A stretch of 13,961 bases of DNA from Caryophanales bacterium UBA7581 (GCA_002477825.1 DLKT01000039.1:1-13961); one strand, 5' to 3'. Positions 1 to 7,143 are shown, counted from the first letter of the stretch. The notes: generated by a model not told the origin, from the letters alone. Numbers and translations are program-made.

Positions 1-30
1 GCGTTAGAAACTTTTTAGTTTGTTAACAGC
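1..30. terminator. Partial hairpin cut by the window edge, possible terminator after yneF
   Basis: Just downstream of the yneF stop, an imperfect stem can be drawn: GTTA (3-6) with TAAC (24-27) and AAACT (8-12) with AGTTT (17-21) around a TTTT loop, with a short internal loop. The outer arm runs off the window. A T-rich stretch follows on the plus side (CCCCTTCTTTT). It could be a terminator serving yneF, a convergent gene outside the window, or both; only half of it is visible. Confidence 0.3.
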
Positions 31-38
31 CCCTTCTT

Positions 39-275
39 TTATTGATTCTTTTTAATGTTGGCCATGACTGCCCGAATTTGTGCTTCGCTTGGCTTACGTC
101 CCATGGATTGGAACATCGCGCGAATCATTTTTTCATTAATTGGTGGATTTTGTTTTAATTGTTTTTGAATTAAAGTCCGAGTAACCACAAATCCGATAGC
201 AAGTCCCGCAATAAAGATACCAATTAAAGTAAATACAAATGGTGCGGTTTCCATCGCTACTTCTAATACGATCAT
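39..275 (-). CDS. yneF: YneF family (UPF0154) small membrane protein
   Basis: This is a 78-residue protein with one membrane helix near the N-terminus (about residues 11-31, rich in Phe, Ile, Gly and Ala). A short cytoplasmic tail follows, carrying the family signature KNPPINEKMIRAMFQSMGRK, close to the KNPPINE-Q-M-R-M-M-x-Q-M-G-KPS pattern of Bacillus YneF. Length fits the family (about 70-80 residues). The start is supported by an AGGTGAT Shine-Dalgarno sequence four bases before the ATG. The molecular function of YneF proteins is not established. It reads in the same direction as spoIIIAH but 108 bases downstream of it, so co-transcription is possible and unproven. Confidence 0.9.
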   Translation of the reverse strand: MIVLEVAMETAPFVFTLIGIFIAGLAIGFVVTRTLIQKQLKQNPPINEKMIRAMFQSMGRKPSEAQIRAVMANIKKNQ

Positions 276-383
276 TTAAATCACCTCATCTAACGCTATT
301 ATTTTATAATATTTTTACTCTATTTACAATATAAAAGAAATGGGTAAATTTTGCGTAATTTTCATTCTTGATTTTGGTGATTT

Positions 384-860
384 TTAGCGGAATGAAACTT
401 GAACATTCATTTCTGCATGAAGATAGTCTTGAACGCTAAAAATAATTTCAGCAACCTCTTGCATCGTTTTATTTTCGCTTACAGTTAGAACATAGACATC
501 CTTTTCATTAATTTCGACAAAGCATGTCGGTTTTCCCATACCAATGATGATATCACGAAGGTCTTTTTCACTCTTCATGGTTTGTTCTTCTTTTTCAATG
601 AGTTCAAGCGCGATGGCTTTTTCCGCATTGGTATATTCACTCGAAGCGATAATATCATATTGTTGATCGATGACCTCTTTATGTTGTGTTTCTTGTTCTA
701 AAATCATCATATCAAAATAGGGATCAGTTCCCTCTTCTACATTACTAATCACTGGATCAGCACTTGGATTTTTTGCTTTAGAAGGTAACATCACATAATA
801 AATAGATAAAACTAAAACAAGTGAGAACATACTCAAGAAAGCCACGAATTGACGATTCAT
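384..860 (-). CDS. spoIIIAH: SpoIIIAH-like stage III sporulation protein
   Basis: This 158-residue protein has an N-terminal membrane anchor (about residues 6-26, ending in SIYYVMLPS, close to the SVYYxM of Bacillus SpoIIIAH), a short variable linker and a C-terminal domain. The domain has two helical stretches (about 55-105) followed by VEINEKDVYVLTVSENKT and a final strand ending NVQVSF. That is the ring-building fold that in Bacillus sits in the mother-cell membrane and binds SpoIIQ of the forespore, forming the feeding-tube channel. The linker is shorter than in Bacillus (family about 180-220 residues). A strong AGGAGG lies eight bases before the ATG. In Bacillus this is the last gene of spoIIIAA-AH, which follows efp; here it follows efp directly, behind efp's terminator. 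I found no clear promoter; a sigma-E type would be expected. Confidence 0.87.
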   Translation of the reverse strand: MNRQFVAFLSMFSLVLVLSIYYVMLPSKAKNPSADPVISNVEEGTDPYFDMMILEQETQHKEVIDQQYDIIASSEYTNAEKAIALELIEKEEQTMKSEKDLRDIIIGMGKPTCFVEINEKDVYVLTVSENKTMQEVAEIIFSVQDYLHAEMNVQVSFR

Positions 861-969
861 AATTTTTTCCTCCTACCGTTATCAAGTTATGCTACAATTC
901 ATCAATCAAGAACATGTTTATCATAATCTTTTTGATTTCTTTTATTTTGTCGAATTTTCTTAAAGTCGT

Positions 970-1005
970 AAAAAAAACTACTTAGCGAAATGGCTAAATA
1001 GTTTT
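970..1005 (-). terminator. Intrinsic terminator of efp
   Basis: On the minus strand a 13-pair stem (974-986 with 993-1005, loop 987-992) is followed by eight T (complement of 970-977). The single imperfect position is a U-G wobble in minus-strand RNA but a C-A mismatch in plus-strand RNA, so the minus orientation is the functional one. It begins 11 bases after the efp stop and separates efp from spoIIIAH. Confidence 0.85.
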
Positions 1006-1016
1006 TGCTTCATTTA

Positions 1017-1574
1017 TTAAGCGCGACCGTCGTATTCACCGTTATCGGTACGAACAATAATGGTTTCGCCTTCAGAAATAAATAAAGGAACGCGGACTTT
1101 AAATCCTGTTTCGGTAACCGCTTCTTTCATAGCTTTGTTTACGGTATCACCACGAACGGCTGGTTCACAAGATGTAACTTGTAATTCAACAGTGGTTGGT
1201 AAAGAGATACCCATAATTTCACTACCATAGAAAACGATTTGAACTTCTTCATTACCTTTTAAGAATTGAGCTTCCCATTGAAGACGATCTTTACTAATTT
1301 CGATTTGATCATAGGTATCGTTATCCATAAAGACTAAAGCGTCTCCACTATCATAAAGATATTGCATTTTCTTCTTATCTAAACGGATGACTTCAACTTT
1401 ATCGCCACCAATAAAAGAAAGTTCAAGAACGGCACCAGTACGAAGGTTTTTAGATTTGACTTTGACTTTCATTTTCGCCATAGCGGTCTTGTTTAAAGCG
1501 ATATCTAAGCAGCTATAAACATTGCCTTCATATTCAAAAGTATTGCCAGGTCTTAATTCTGTGATGTTAATCAT
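1017..1574 (-). CDS. efp: Elongation factor P
   Basis: This 185-residue protein matches EF-P over its whole length: an N-terminal KOW-like domain (ITELRPGNTFEYEGNVYSCL), the central OB domain (WEAQFLKGNEEVQIVFYGSE) and the C-terminal OB domain (GDTVNKAMKEAVTETG, VPLFISEGE). EF-P binds the ribosome between the P and E sites and relieves stalling at consecutive prolines. The loop reaching the peptidyl-transferase centre normally has PGKG or similar with a modified Lys or Arg. Here the ungapped equivalent is LNKTAMAKMK, placing Met32 at the tip with Lys29 and Lys34 on either side. A known Lys/Arg modification at that position is therefore not possible. The start is supported by AAAGGAG ten bases upstream. 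A TTTGATAGAAT extended -10 sequence about 40 bases upstream is a likely promoter. Confidence 0.95.
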   Translation of the reverse strand: MINITELRPGNTFEYEGNVYSCLDIALNKTAMAKMKVKVKSKNLRTGAVLELSFIGGDKVEVIRLDKKKMQYLYDSGDALVFMDNDTYDQIEISKDRLQWEAQFLKGNEEVQIVFYGSEIMGISLPTTVELQVTSCEPAVRGDTVNKAMKEAVTETGFKVRVPLFISEGETIIVRTDNGEYDGRA

Positions 1575-1710
1575 ATGACTTCTTCTCCTTTTATAACGTA
1601 ATTATTCTATCAAATTTCCTAGAAATATGGAATAAAAAAGTATAGAAAAATGAATTTTATCATGAAAAACGCGTCCATTTTTTCACTCATTTCAATGAAA
1701 ACTCTTCTTA

Positions 1711-2127
1711 TTATGTTTTCTTCTCTTTTCTTTTTAAATAAAGAATAGAATAAAAGAAGGTATAAAATACAAAGATAATCCAGGTAAAAAGACTCACTTC
1801 TCCTAATAATCCAAGTTCATGAAAAAGAGGGGTATAGAATTTTAAAAATGTATTGATTACCAAAAAAAGAATAGCGCATATCGCCAATAAACCTCTTAAT
1901 CGGTCATTTTGGTGAGGAAATAAAGAATATATTCCACCGATAACAAATAAAAACCCAATTTGAATCATACAACTTAAACCGAATTGGTAAATATATTTAG
2001 AAGCGATGTTTTCTAAAAACAAAGTCATTCTTATACAAGTAAAATTACAATAAAAAAGACCTTCCTCAAGCAAGGTGGAGAAAATGCCTAGAACAATCGA
2101 TAGCGTTAAAAGTCTTTTGATGTTCAT
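1711..2127 (-). CDS. Four-helix integral membrane protein of unknown function
   Basis: I do not recognise this 138-residue protein. It has four likely membrane helices (about residues 6-26, 47-70, 78-97 and 110-131) and a very basic C-terminal tail (KRKEKKT), which suggests a cytoplasmic C-terminus. Loops are short; the first extracytoplasmic loop holds two Cys (27 and 31) that could pair or bind metal. The start is supported by AGGTGAT three bases before the ATG. It lies 37 bases downstream of the metallo-beta-lactamase-fold gene on the same strand with no terminator between, so it is probably the last gene of the GH31 operon. No catalytic motif is visible, and nothing in it indicates a transporter family. 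Confidence 0.7.
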   Translation of the reverse strand: MNIKRLLTLSIVLGIFSTLLEEGLFYCNFTCIRMTLFLENIASKYIYQFGLSCMIQIGFLFVIGGIYSLFPHQNDRLRGLLAICAILFLVINTFLKFYTPLFHELGLLGEVSLFTWIIFVFYTFFYSILYLKRKEKKT

Positions 2128-2164
2128 CTAATCACCTAATTTAAGTATGGTCTAATTTAAAAAT

Positions 2165-2794
2165 TTAATTCATAAAAGGGTTAAATTGAATTTCTTTTTC
2201 TAACGAAGTACTATTTCCATGTCCTGGGTAGACTTTCATATCACCATTTATCTCATAAAATTTCTTTAGCTTTAATAAGCTACTAGATACGTCTTTAGCG
2301 TTTCCTAAAGGTAAATCGGTTCTTCCAATACTTCGATAGAACAAAGTGTCACCGGTAAATAAGGATTGAATCTTTGGAAAATAGAAGCAAACACTTCCGG
2401 GCGTATGAAAAGGTGTATGAATCACTTGCACTTCTATATCGCTAAAATGTAAAGTCTCTTCATCCCATAGATTTTCTGTCTTTTCTACAACTTGAACATA
2501 CTTTCCAAAAAGAACACTCCCATTTTTATAAGGATTATCTAAAAGCACTTCATCGCTTTTTTCTATATAAATCGGGCAAGAAAAAGATTTCTTCACTTCT
2601 TCTATTCCTTCAATATGATCAAAATGTCCGTGCGTTAAAAGAATCGCCAAAAGGTTAATACTTTCTTCTTTGAGCCATTTTACAATTTTAGTTGCTTTAA
2701 AAGAAGGGTCGATTAAAACCGCTTCTCTTTGTTCGTTATAAATGATGTAACTGGTCGCGGAGTCATCCCCGCCCATAAAAATTTTTACGTTCAT
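2165..2794 (-). CDS. Metallo-beta-lactamase-fold hydrolase, glyoxalase II-like (YqgX type)
   Basis: This 209-residue cytoplasmic protein has the complete metal-binding set of the glyoxalase II/YqgX branch: THGHFDH at 54-60, a His in HTPFHTPGS near 130, Asp149 in FTGDTLF, and His192 in YPGHG. GRTDLPLG near 157-164 is also typical of this branch. The family hydrolyses thioesters such as acyl-glutathione or acyl-bacillithiol or acts on related small thiols; the substrate here is unknown. It lacks the long C-terminal domain of true glutathione-dependent glyoxalase II. It starts seven bases after the GH31 stop, with the TAG stop overlapping its Shine-Dalgarno (TAGGAGAAG), so the two genes are co-transcribed. 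Confidence 0.88.
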   Translation of the reverse strand: MNVKIFMGGDDSATSYIIYNEQREAVLIDPSFKATKIVKWLKEESINLLAILLTHGHFDHIEGIEEVKKSFSCPIYIEKSDEVLLDNPYKNGSVLFGKYVQVVEKTENLWDEETLHFSDIEVQVIHTPFHTPGSVCFYFPKIQSLFTGDTLFYRSIGRTDLPLGNAKDVSSSLLKLKKFYEINGDMKVYPGHGNSTSLEKEIQFNPFMN

Positions 2795-2801
2795 ACTTCT
2801 C

Positions 2802-5216
2802 CTATTTTAACGTTTCTAATAAGCGCTTTTTCACGTAATAGGATACTTGACTTTCTTTTACAAGCTTTTTATATTCTTCAATACTTGTCGCCTTTAGAAC
2901 CGCTCTTAAAAGTGGTTCTAAAGCGTCATAACGACCTTCGCTATGTAAAATAATTTCCCGCGTCCGCTCTTGAAGTTCTTCTAAACGAGTTAACTCATTA
3001 AAGATGATTTCAACGCGATAATTTGCATTTAGGTCATAAACAAAAGAAATCGAAGGAACAATGCGCGTAATCTTTTTGCTCTTCACCAACTTATCATTCT
3101 TATATAAACGAATGACACCGTCTTTAATATCCGAGAATTCGATATCCATTTTTCTTCTTGGTAAAATCGTTATTTCGCCTGTAGAAGAAATTTCAACGAT
3201 TTGTTTTGTTTGTTTTTTCTTCCATTCTACTTTTGTAGCTTTAAAATAGGTTTCTACGACTTGGTCCTTATTTTGATCTAAATTATCTTCATAAAGCGTG
3301 AATTCGCCGTCACCTTGATAAATGTGCACTAATAAATGACGAGGATTGGTATATGAATTCTTTTCATCTAAAGAAAGAGGTAAAATCGTACCTTCTTTAG
3401 CTAAAACGGGAATGGAATCTAATAAGCGATAAAGCGTCTGGGTATGATGTTCACGTTCAATATGATAGACATCGCCGGTAAAGATATCGGTATATCTACC
3501 CTTTGGTAAATATGCTTTCACTGCGCTATACCCGCCTTTTTTAGAAGGTGAAGTAACTGGCGCTACTAAAAGATTACCAAAAAAGTATTCTTGTTGATAT
3601 TCATACGCTTCTTTTACATCATGATGATAATATAAAGGTCTTACTAAAGGTAAATCTTCTTTAGCAGTTTTATAGTTATAGCTATATAAATAAGGAATCA
3701 TTTGATGACGGAAACGTAAGAAATTCATAGCGATTTCACCGGTTCCATTACTAAAGTACCATGGTTCTTTGGTCATCGATAAAAAATCTGAGCAATGTAA
3801 ACGCATAATCGGACTAAAAGTGCCATATTGAAGGTGACGGACATAGAGTTCATTTTGATGTACACCCCACATATGTCCTCCAATATCATGACTCCACCAC
3901 GTATAACCTACATTACTCGCTGTTGAAGTAAAATAAGGAAGATACGCTAAAGTATCCCAAGTAACATACGTATCACCAGAAAAGCCTAAGGGGTAACGAT
4001 GTGAGCCAATCCCTGCATAACGCGATAAAATTAAAGGAACATGATGATTTTCTTTATGATCTAAATAATGATAATGATTTAAAGCCCATAATGGATCTAA
4101 CGAAGCGATTTTACTCTTCGTTCCTTGTTGCCAATCAATCCACCAGAACGTTACACCATCTTTTTCATAAGGATGATGTAAAACATCAAAATAATTATTA
4201 ATAAACTTTGTATCGGTAAAATCAAAAGGGATTTGTTCTTGGGTAGATGGATCTTTACACATAGCTTTAGCAAATGTTGGATAAATTTCTTCCCACCATC
4301 TAATACCTAAGGCTGGATGTAAATTTAAAGTAACTTCTAAATGATGTTTTTCATGAAGATCTTTTAAGAACTTACGATATTTTTTTACAAGATGAGGATT
4401 CCAAGTATAACCCGTCCAACCATCTAAATTTCCATAAAATTCTTCATTTTCTAGATGTTTCTTTTCAAAATGGAACTCTTTTTCAATATTATGGAAGTAG
4501 TGCCAATCCATATCAATGGTCGCTACCGTAAAAGGAACATGCCAATCTTCAAATTTCTTCATTAACGCTAAATATTCTTCATCTGTATATGGGTAAAAGC
4601 GGCTCCACCAGTTTCCTAATGCATATCGAGGAATAAGAGGTGTTTTTCCTGTTAAAGAATATAAAGCTTGAATAGCTTTTAAGTAATCATGACCGTAGGC
4701 AAAAATATATTGATCAATACCTAAGCCAGTTTTATCTAATATTTCGCCATCTTTTGACAAGCTTAAAGAACCAGCATCATCAAAATAACTGACACCTGAT
4801 AATGAACAAACACCATCATTTAAAATGACTTTTCGTGGTGGATTTTCATTGAAATAACCACCATTACAGCCATCTAAAGTACGATAGGTACCTTTTAAAT
4901 TTCCTTCATTTGTAATGGGATGAATTTGATTGTCTATACGAATACGTGCGTCTTCTCTATTCTCTTTTAAAATGAGTTCAGCTTCCGAAGTTAAAACGTG
5001 AAAGCCTTCTTCATCTTCCCAAGTTTTAAAGCTTTGGACAGGATGATTTCTATACCATACGCTTTGTGTCGGTTCATCCCGGTACACTTTTTCTTTATTT
5101 TGCTCTAAACGAAATAAACGAGGCGCTAAAACAGTAATACGATAATCTAAATAAAAAACAATATTTTCTTTTCTTGCTTCACTTGAAACATGAATCATTA
5201 GGCTCTTTTTTAACAT
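2802..5216 (-). CDS. Glycoside hydrolase family 31 (alpha-glucosidase/alpha-xylosidase type)
   Basis: This 804-residue intracellular enzyme has no signal peptide. An N-terminal beta-sandwich (to about 180) is followed by the TIM barrel, beginning near PLIPRYALGNWWSRF (194-207). TIDMDWH (234-239) is an early barrel motif. The nucleophile is Asp361 in FWWIDWQQG and the acid/base is Asp415 in GFSGDT, with HDIGGHMWG (443-451) and MRLHCS downstream. A C-terminal beta domain (about 540-740, with GDGEFTLYEDN) and a helical tail of about 60 residues complete it. The retaining mechanism follows from the family. WWIDWQQG replaces the more usual WxDMNE nucleophile region and marks a distinct subgroup, so alpha-glucosidase is only the default guess; alpha-xyloside or other alpha-linked sugars are possible. 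AAGGAG nine bases before the ATG supports the start. No transporter lies nearby. Confidence 0.9.
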   Translation of the reverse strand: MLKKSLMIHVSSEARKENIVFYLDYRITVLAPRLFRLEQNKEKVYRDEPTQSVWYRNHPVQSFKTWEDEEGFHVLTSEAELILKENREDARIRIDNQIHPITNEGNLKGTYRTLDGCNGGYFNENPPRKVILNDGVCSLSGVSYFDDAGSLSLSKDGEILDKTGLGIDQYIFAYGHDYLKAIQALYSLTGKTPLIPRYALGNWWSRFYPYTDEEYLALMKKFEDWHVPFTVATIDMDWHYFHNIEKEFHFEKKHLENEEFYGNLDGWTGYTWNPHLVKKYRKFLKDLHEKHHLEVTLNLHPALGIRWWEEIYPTFAKAMCKDPSTQEQIPFDFTDTKFINNYFDVLHHPYEKDGVTFWWIDWQQGTKSKIASLDPLWALNHYHYLDHKENHHVPLILSRYAGIGSHRYPLGFSGDTYVTWDTLAYLPYFTSTASNVGYTWWSHDIGGHMWGVHQNELYVRHLQYGTFSPIMRLHCSDFLSMTKEPWYFSNGTGEIAMNFLRFRHQMIPYLYSYNYKTAKEDLPLVRPLYYHHDVKEAYEYQQEYFFGNLLVAPVTSPSKKGGYSAVKAYLPKGRYTDIFTGDVYHIEREHHTQTLYRLLDSIPVLAKEGTILPLSLDEKNSYTNPRHLLVHIYQGDGEFTLYEDNLDQNKDQVVETYFKATKVEWKKKQTKQIVEISSTGEITILPRRKMDIEFSDIKDGVIRLYKNDKLVKSKKITRIVPSISFVYDLNANYRVEIIFNELTRLEELQERTREIILHSEGRYDALEPLLRAVLKATSIEEYKKLVKESQVSYYVKKRLLETLK

Positions 5217-5312
5217 AAAAAATAACTCCTTGTATTTACTTATAATTTATCGAAAAATGACTAAGAACGCAAGATTTCATCATGAATGCCGAATCATTAA
5301 AATTAATGCTTT

Positions 5313-5362
5313 AAAAAAATAAGGCCCACTACATCAAGAATTAATTCTTTAATATAATGGGC
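5313..5362 (-). terminator. Terminator at the end of the accessory gene block
   Basis: On the minus strand a long hairpin spans 5362 to 5324. The outer stem GCCCATTATAT pairs with ATGTAGTGGGC using two G-U wobbles, and the tip is the palindrome AAGAATTAATTCTT. It is followed by CCTTATTTTTTT (T run is the complement of 5313-5319). The two wobbles would be A-C mismatches in plus-strand RNA, so the minus strand is the intended one. It lies about 100 bases beyond the putative immunity gene. The rest of the 249-base gap 5217-5465 contains only the upstream region of the GH31 gene and no gene I can support. Confidence 0.72.
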
Positions 5363-5465
5363 TAATTTTTACGTACTTAGAATATTCTAAATAATAACAA
5401 AGTAATGCTAAAATAAGGTTGAATTAATTTAGGACAATATAAATCATTCGTAACCGACATTTATA

Positions 5466-5804
5466 TTATAATTTTTCAATTTCTTCAGTAGCAAAATCTT
5501 CGACATAGAAAGTTCCATCATTTATCATTTCTAGTCTAACTTTAATCTTTGATAATAATACAAGAATTTCTTTTTTATTTTTCTTTGCTGTTTCTTTATT
5601 AAATATACAAGGTTGATTATCCGCATTAAATTCATAACACTCATTATATAATTCAGCACATTTTAAATTAAGCTCAGAAAGTACTTTATCTTCATCAATA
5701 ATGTCTATTCCTGTTAAAGGTTCCCCCGTTTCCACATCACTAATCCAAATTGGACCTTGTAAATAATCCAACATTAATTTAACTTTTTCTTTTTTATTCA
5801 TCAT
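5466..5804 (-). CDS. Small acidic protein, putative immunity/antitoxin partner
   Basis: This 112-residue soluble protein has no signal peptide or membrane segment. It is acidic overall (about 24 Asp/Glu against about 16 Lys/Arg), which suits an inhibitor of a basic nuclease. Visible stretches are GPIWISDVETGEPLTGIDII (16-35), a Cys-containing helix (LKCAELYNECYEF) and a C-terminal NDGTFYVEDFATEE. I infer immunity or antitoxin function from position: its ATG overlaps the stop of the toxin-like gene (ATGA, 5801-5804), the usual layout of toxin-immunity pairs, and it is the last gene of the operon. I cannot name a family with certainty. An ordinary regulatory or phage-derived protein remains possible. 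Confidence 0.6.
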   Translation of the reverse strand: MMNKKEKVKLMLDYLQGPIWISDVETGEPLTGIDIIDEDKVLSELNLKCAELYNECYEFNADNQPCIFNKETAKKNKKEILVLLSKIKVRLEMINDGTFYVEDFATEEIEKL

Positions 5805-6310
5805 TTTTTGTACCTCGCTTTCAATTTAATTGCTTCTTTTTCTTTGATAGGATAAGCTGAAACTATAAATCCATTTACACCTATACCGGTTAATAAATAA
5901 AATTTACCATTAAATAAATATAATTTTTCTATTCCATCGCGATTTCCGCGTTTAATTAATCGTGAATATTCTATATTACCATTAGTAATAATTTCATATA
6001 TATGATAAACAATACTTTCACTAGAAACATTATGTTTTTCATAGAAATCATCAGTATGTTTTCTTAAAATATGATTTAATCCTACATCATCATTTCCCTT
6101 TTCCAGCCAAACCATTTGACCACTTTTATCATTCGTAACAAACAATACATCATCAGCATTAAATTTTACCTTAGCATCTATTAGTGGTTTTAATATGTTA
6201 TCCTTTTTCAGTAATTCATCAATTTTATTATCAAAGTCGTTTTGTGCAATGCTGCCTTGTGGAGTAGATCCAACACCTATTCCTAGGCCACTTTTACTAA
6301 TCTTTCCCAT
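5801..6310 (-). CDS. Putative toxin nuclease domain of the BECR (Barnase-EndoU-ColicinE5/D-RelE) type
   Basis: This 169-residue basic protein has the pattern of phage and polymorphic-toxin BECR nucleases: MVWLEKGNDDVGLNHILRKH (66-85) with candidate catalytic His80 and His85, a helical stretch (SIVYHIYEIITNG), a strand pair with basic residues (SRLIKRGNRDGIEKLYLFNG) and the final GKFYLLTGIGVNGFIVSAYP (135-154). Such domains usually cleave RNA. The N-terminus (GLGIGVGSTPQGSIAQN) resembles the linker that joins a toxin tip to a delivery module, yet no delivery domain is present: an in-frame TAA immediately precedes the ATG. It overlaps the DUF4417 gene by 14 bases and the putative immunity gene by 4. 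It may be an orphan toxin cassette or an intracellular toxin-antitoxin member. Family assignment is by pattern only. Confidence 0.6.
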   Translation of the reverse strand: MGKISKSGLGIGVGSTPQGSIAQNDFDNKIDELLKKDNILKPLIDAKVKFNADDVLFVTNDKSGQMVWLEKGNDDVGLNHILRKHTDDFYEKHNVSSESIVYHIYEIITNGNIEYSRLIKRGNRDGIEKLYLFNGKFYLLTGIGVNGFIVSAYPIKEKEAIKLKARYKK

Positions 6311-7040
6311 TTAGTCTTGCCCCCTTATTAATAATATTTCTTTCTTTAAGAATATTATTTGGAATAACAATCTCTATTTTTTTGTTATAGGCGTATTCAA
6401 ATAGTTCAAGTACTCTCTGGTCATTTACTGATACACTATAGACAACTATTTTCTTTAATTGTTTAAGATTATCAACCGTATGCTTTATTGCTTTTTGAAG
6501 TAATTCTCTTTCAACTCGTTCTTTCATTGAACCCTTTACACTAAATGCTACTACTTCGCTATCTTCCATTCCATCAAGCATCACATCAAAATAATTTTCG
6601 TTTGCATATGTAATATTTGGTATTACTATAATATTACATTCAAAACATAGCCATAATGATACAATTCTTGATTTAAATAGTCGATAGACATTTTCAATCC
6701 TAGGTATGTCTCCTACTTCTGAATAATCAGGTGCAATGGCGTATCTGACTTTTTTAAATCTTTCTTTATATTTTTTAAGTAATTTCACGTCATTATAATA
6801 GATAGCTTCAAATATACCATTTATAGTATCAAACTTAACGTCATATTGATAAAAGCATATGAACGTTCTATTGGTTTTCTGATAATTAGATATTTCACTA
6901 TATAAAGCAAGGTAATCAGGATTAACTATACAAGGACATTTGATATAAGGCAAATCATATTTACCACAACTATATGTTCTATTAGTTAAATCCACAAAAT
7001 TTAAGTTTAATAATTTCTTTAAGCTTTTCTTCTTTATCAT
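6297..7040 (-). CDS. DUF4417 domain-containing protein
   Basis: This 247-residue soluble protein matches the DUF4417 pattern: YAIAPDYSEVGDIPRIENVY (100-119), then RIVSLWLCFECNIIVIPNIT (125-144), MLDGMEDSEVVAFSVKGSMK (154-173), and a C-terminal helix and strand (LKKIVVYSVSVND). The family is scattered among phages, integrative elements and gut Firmicutes, and its function is unknown; I see no catalytic triad or nucleotide-binding motif. Cys24, Cys35 and Cys37 near the N-terminus could bind metal, which is a guess. The start codon follows a weak GGTGA, and the region upstream is structured. Its 3' end overlaps the toxin-like gene by 14 bases, so the two are very likely co-translated. Confidence 0.75.
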   Translation of the reverse strand: MIKKKSLKKLLNLNFVDLTNRTYSCGKYDLPYIKCPCIVNPDYLALYSEISNYQKTNRTFICFYQYDVKFDTINGIFEAIYYNDVKLLKKYKERFKKVRYAIAPDYSEVGDIPRIENVYRLFKSRIVSLWLCFECNIIVIPNITYANENYFDVMLDGMEDSEVVAFSVKGSMKERVERELLQKAIKHTVDNLKQLKKIVVYSVSVNDQRVLELFEYAYNKKIEIVIPNNILKERNIINKGARLNGKD

Positions 7041-7071
7041 AAATCACCATAAAGAAGGTTCTTATGAAAAA

Positions 7072-7134
7072 ATACCATATAACCATTCCCCCTTTTAACA
7101 CATAAATCTTGATTTTTCCGATCATATATGGTAT
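7072..7134. repeat. Long-range inverted repeat in the leader of the DUF4417 gene
   Basis: ATACCATATA (7072-7081) and TATATGGTAT (7125-7134) are a perfect 10-base inverted repeat separated by 43 bases. In minus-strand RNA the loop contains AAAAGGGGG, the only strong Shine-Dalgarno-like sequence upstream of DUF4417. It is followed nine bases later by an ATG opening a 13-codon frame (MVFFHKNLLYGDL) that ends at the DUF4417 start codon. In plus-strand RNA the same repeat could form the first stem of the ncRNA candidate. Confidence 0.5.
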
Positions 7135-7137
7135 CCT
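7109..7137 (+). promoter_or_regulatory. Possible promoter for the plus-strand ncRNA candidate
   Basis: TTGATT (7109-7114) and TATCCT (7132-7137) are separated by 17 bases, each matching the sigma-A consensus at four of six positions. A transcript would begin near 7144 and reach the terminator at 7207. This is a modest match in AT-rich DNA and could be chance. Confidence 0.3.
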
Positions 7138-7143
7138 CACAAG

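Noticed and set aside
1680..1710. Possible terminator after the four-helix membrane protein
   Set aside because: The only stem is about CATT/AATG with scattered flanking pairs and no T run, too weak to call.
2729..4201. Three plus-strand frames opposite the GH31 and hydrolase genes
   Set aside because: Antisense to strongly supported coding sequence, with low-complexity products and no ribosome binding sites.
5217..5300. Catabolite (cre) site or strong promoter before GH31
   Set aside because: No sequence close to the cre palindrome, and -10-like TATAAG has no convincing -35 partner.
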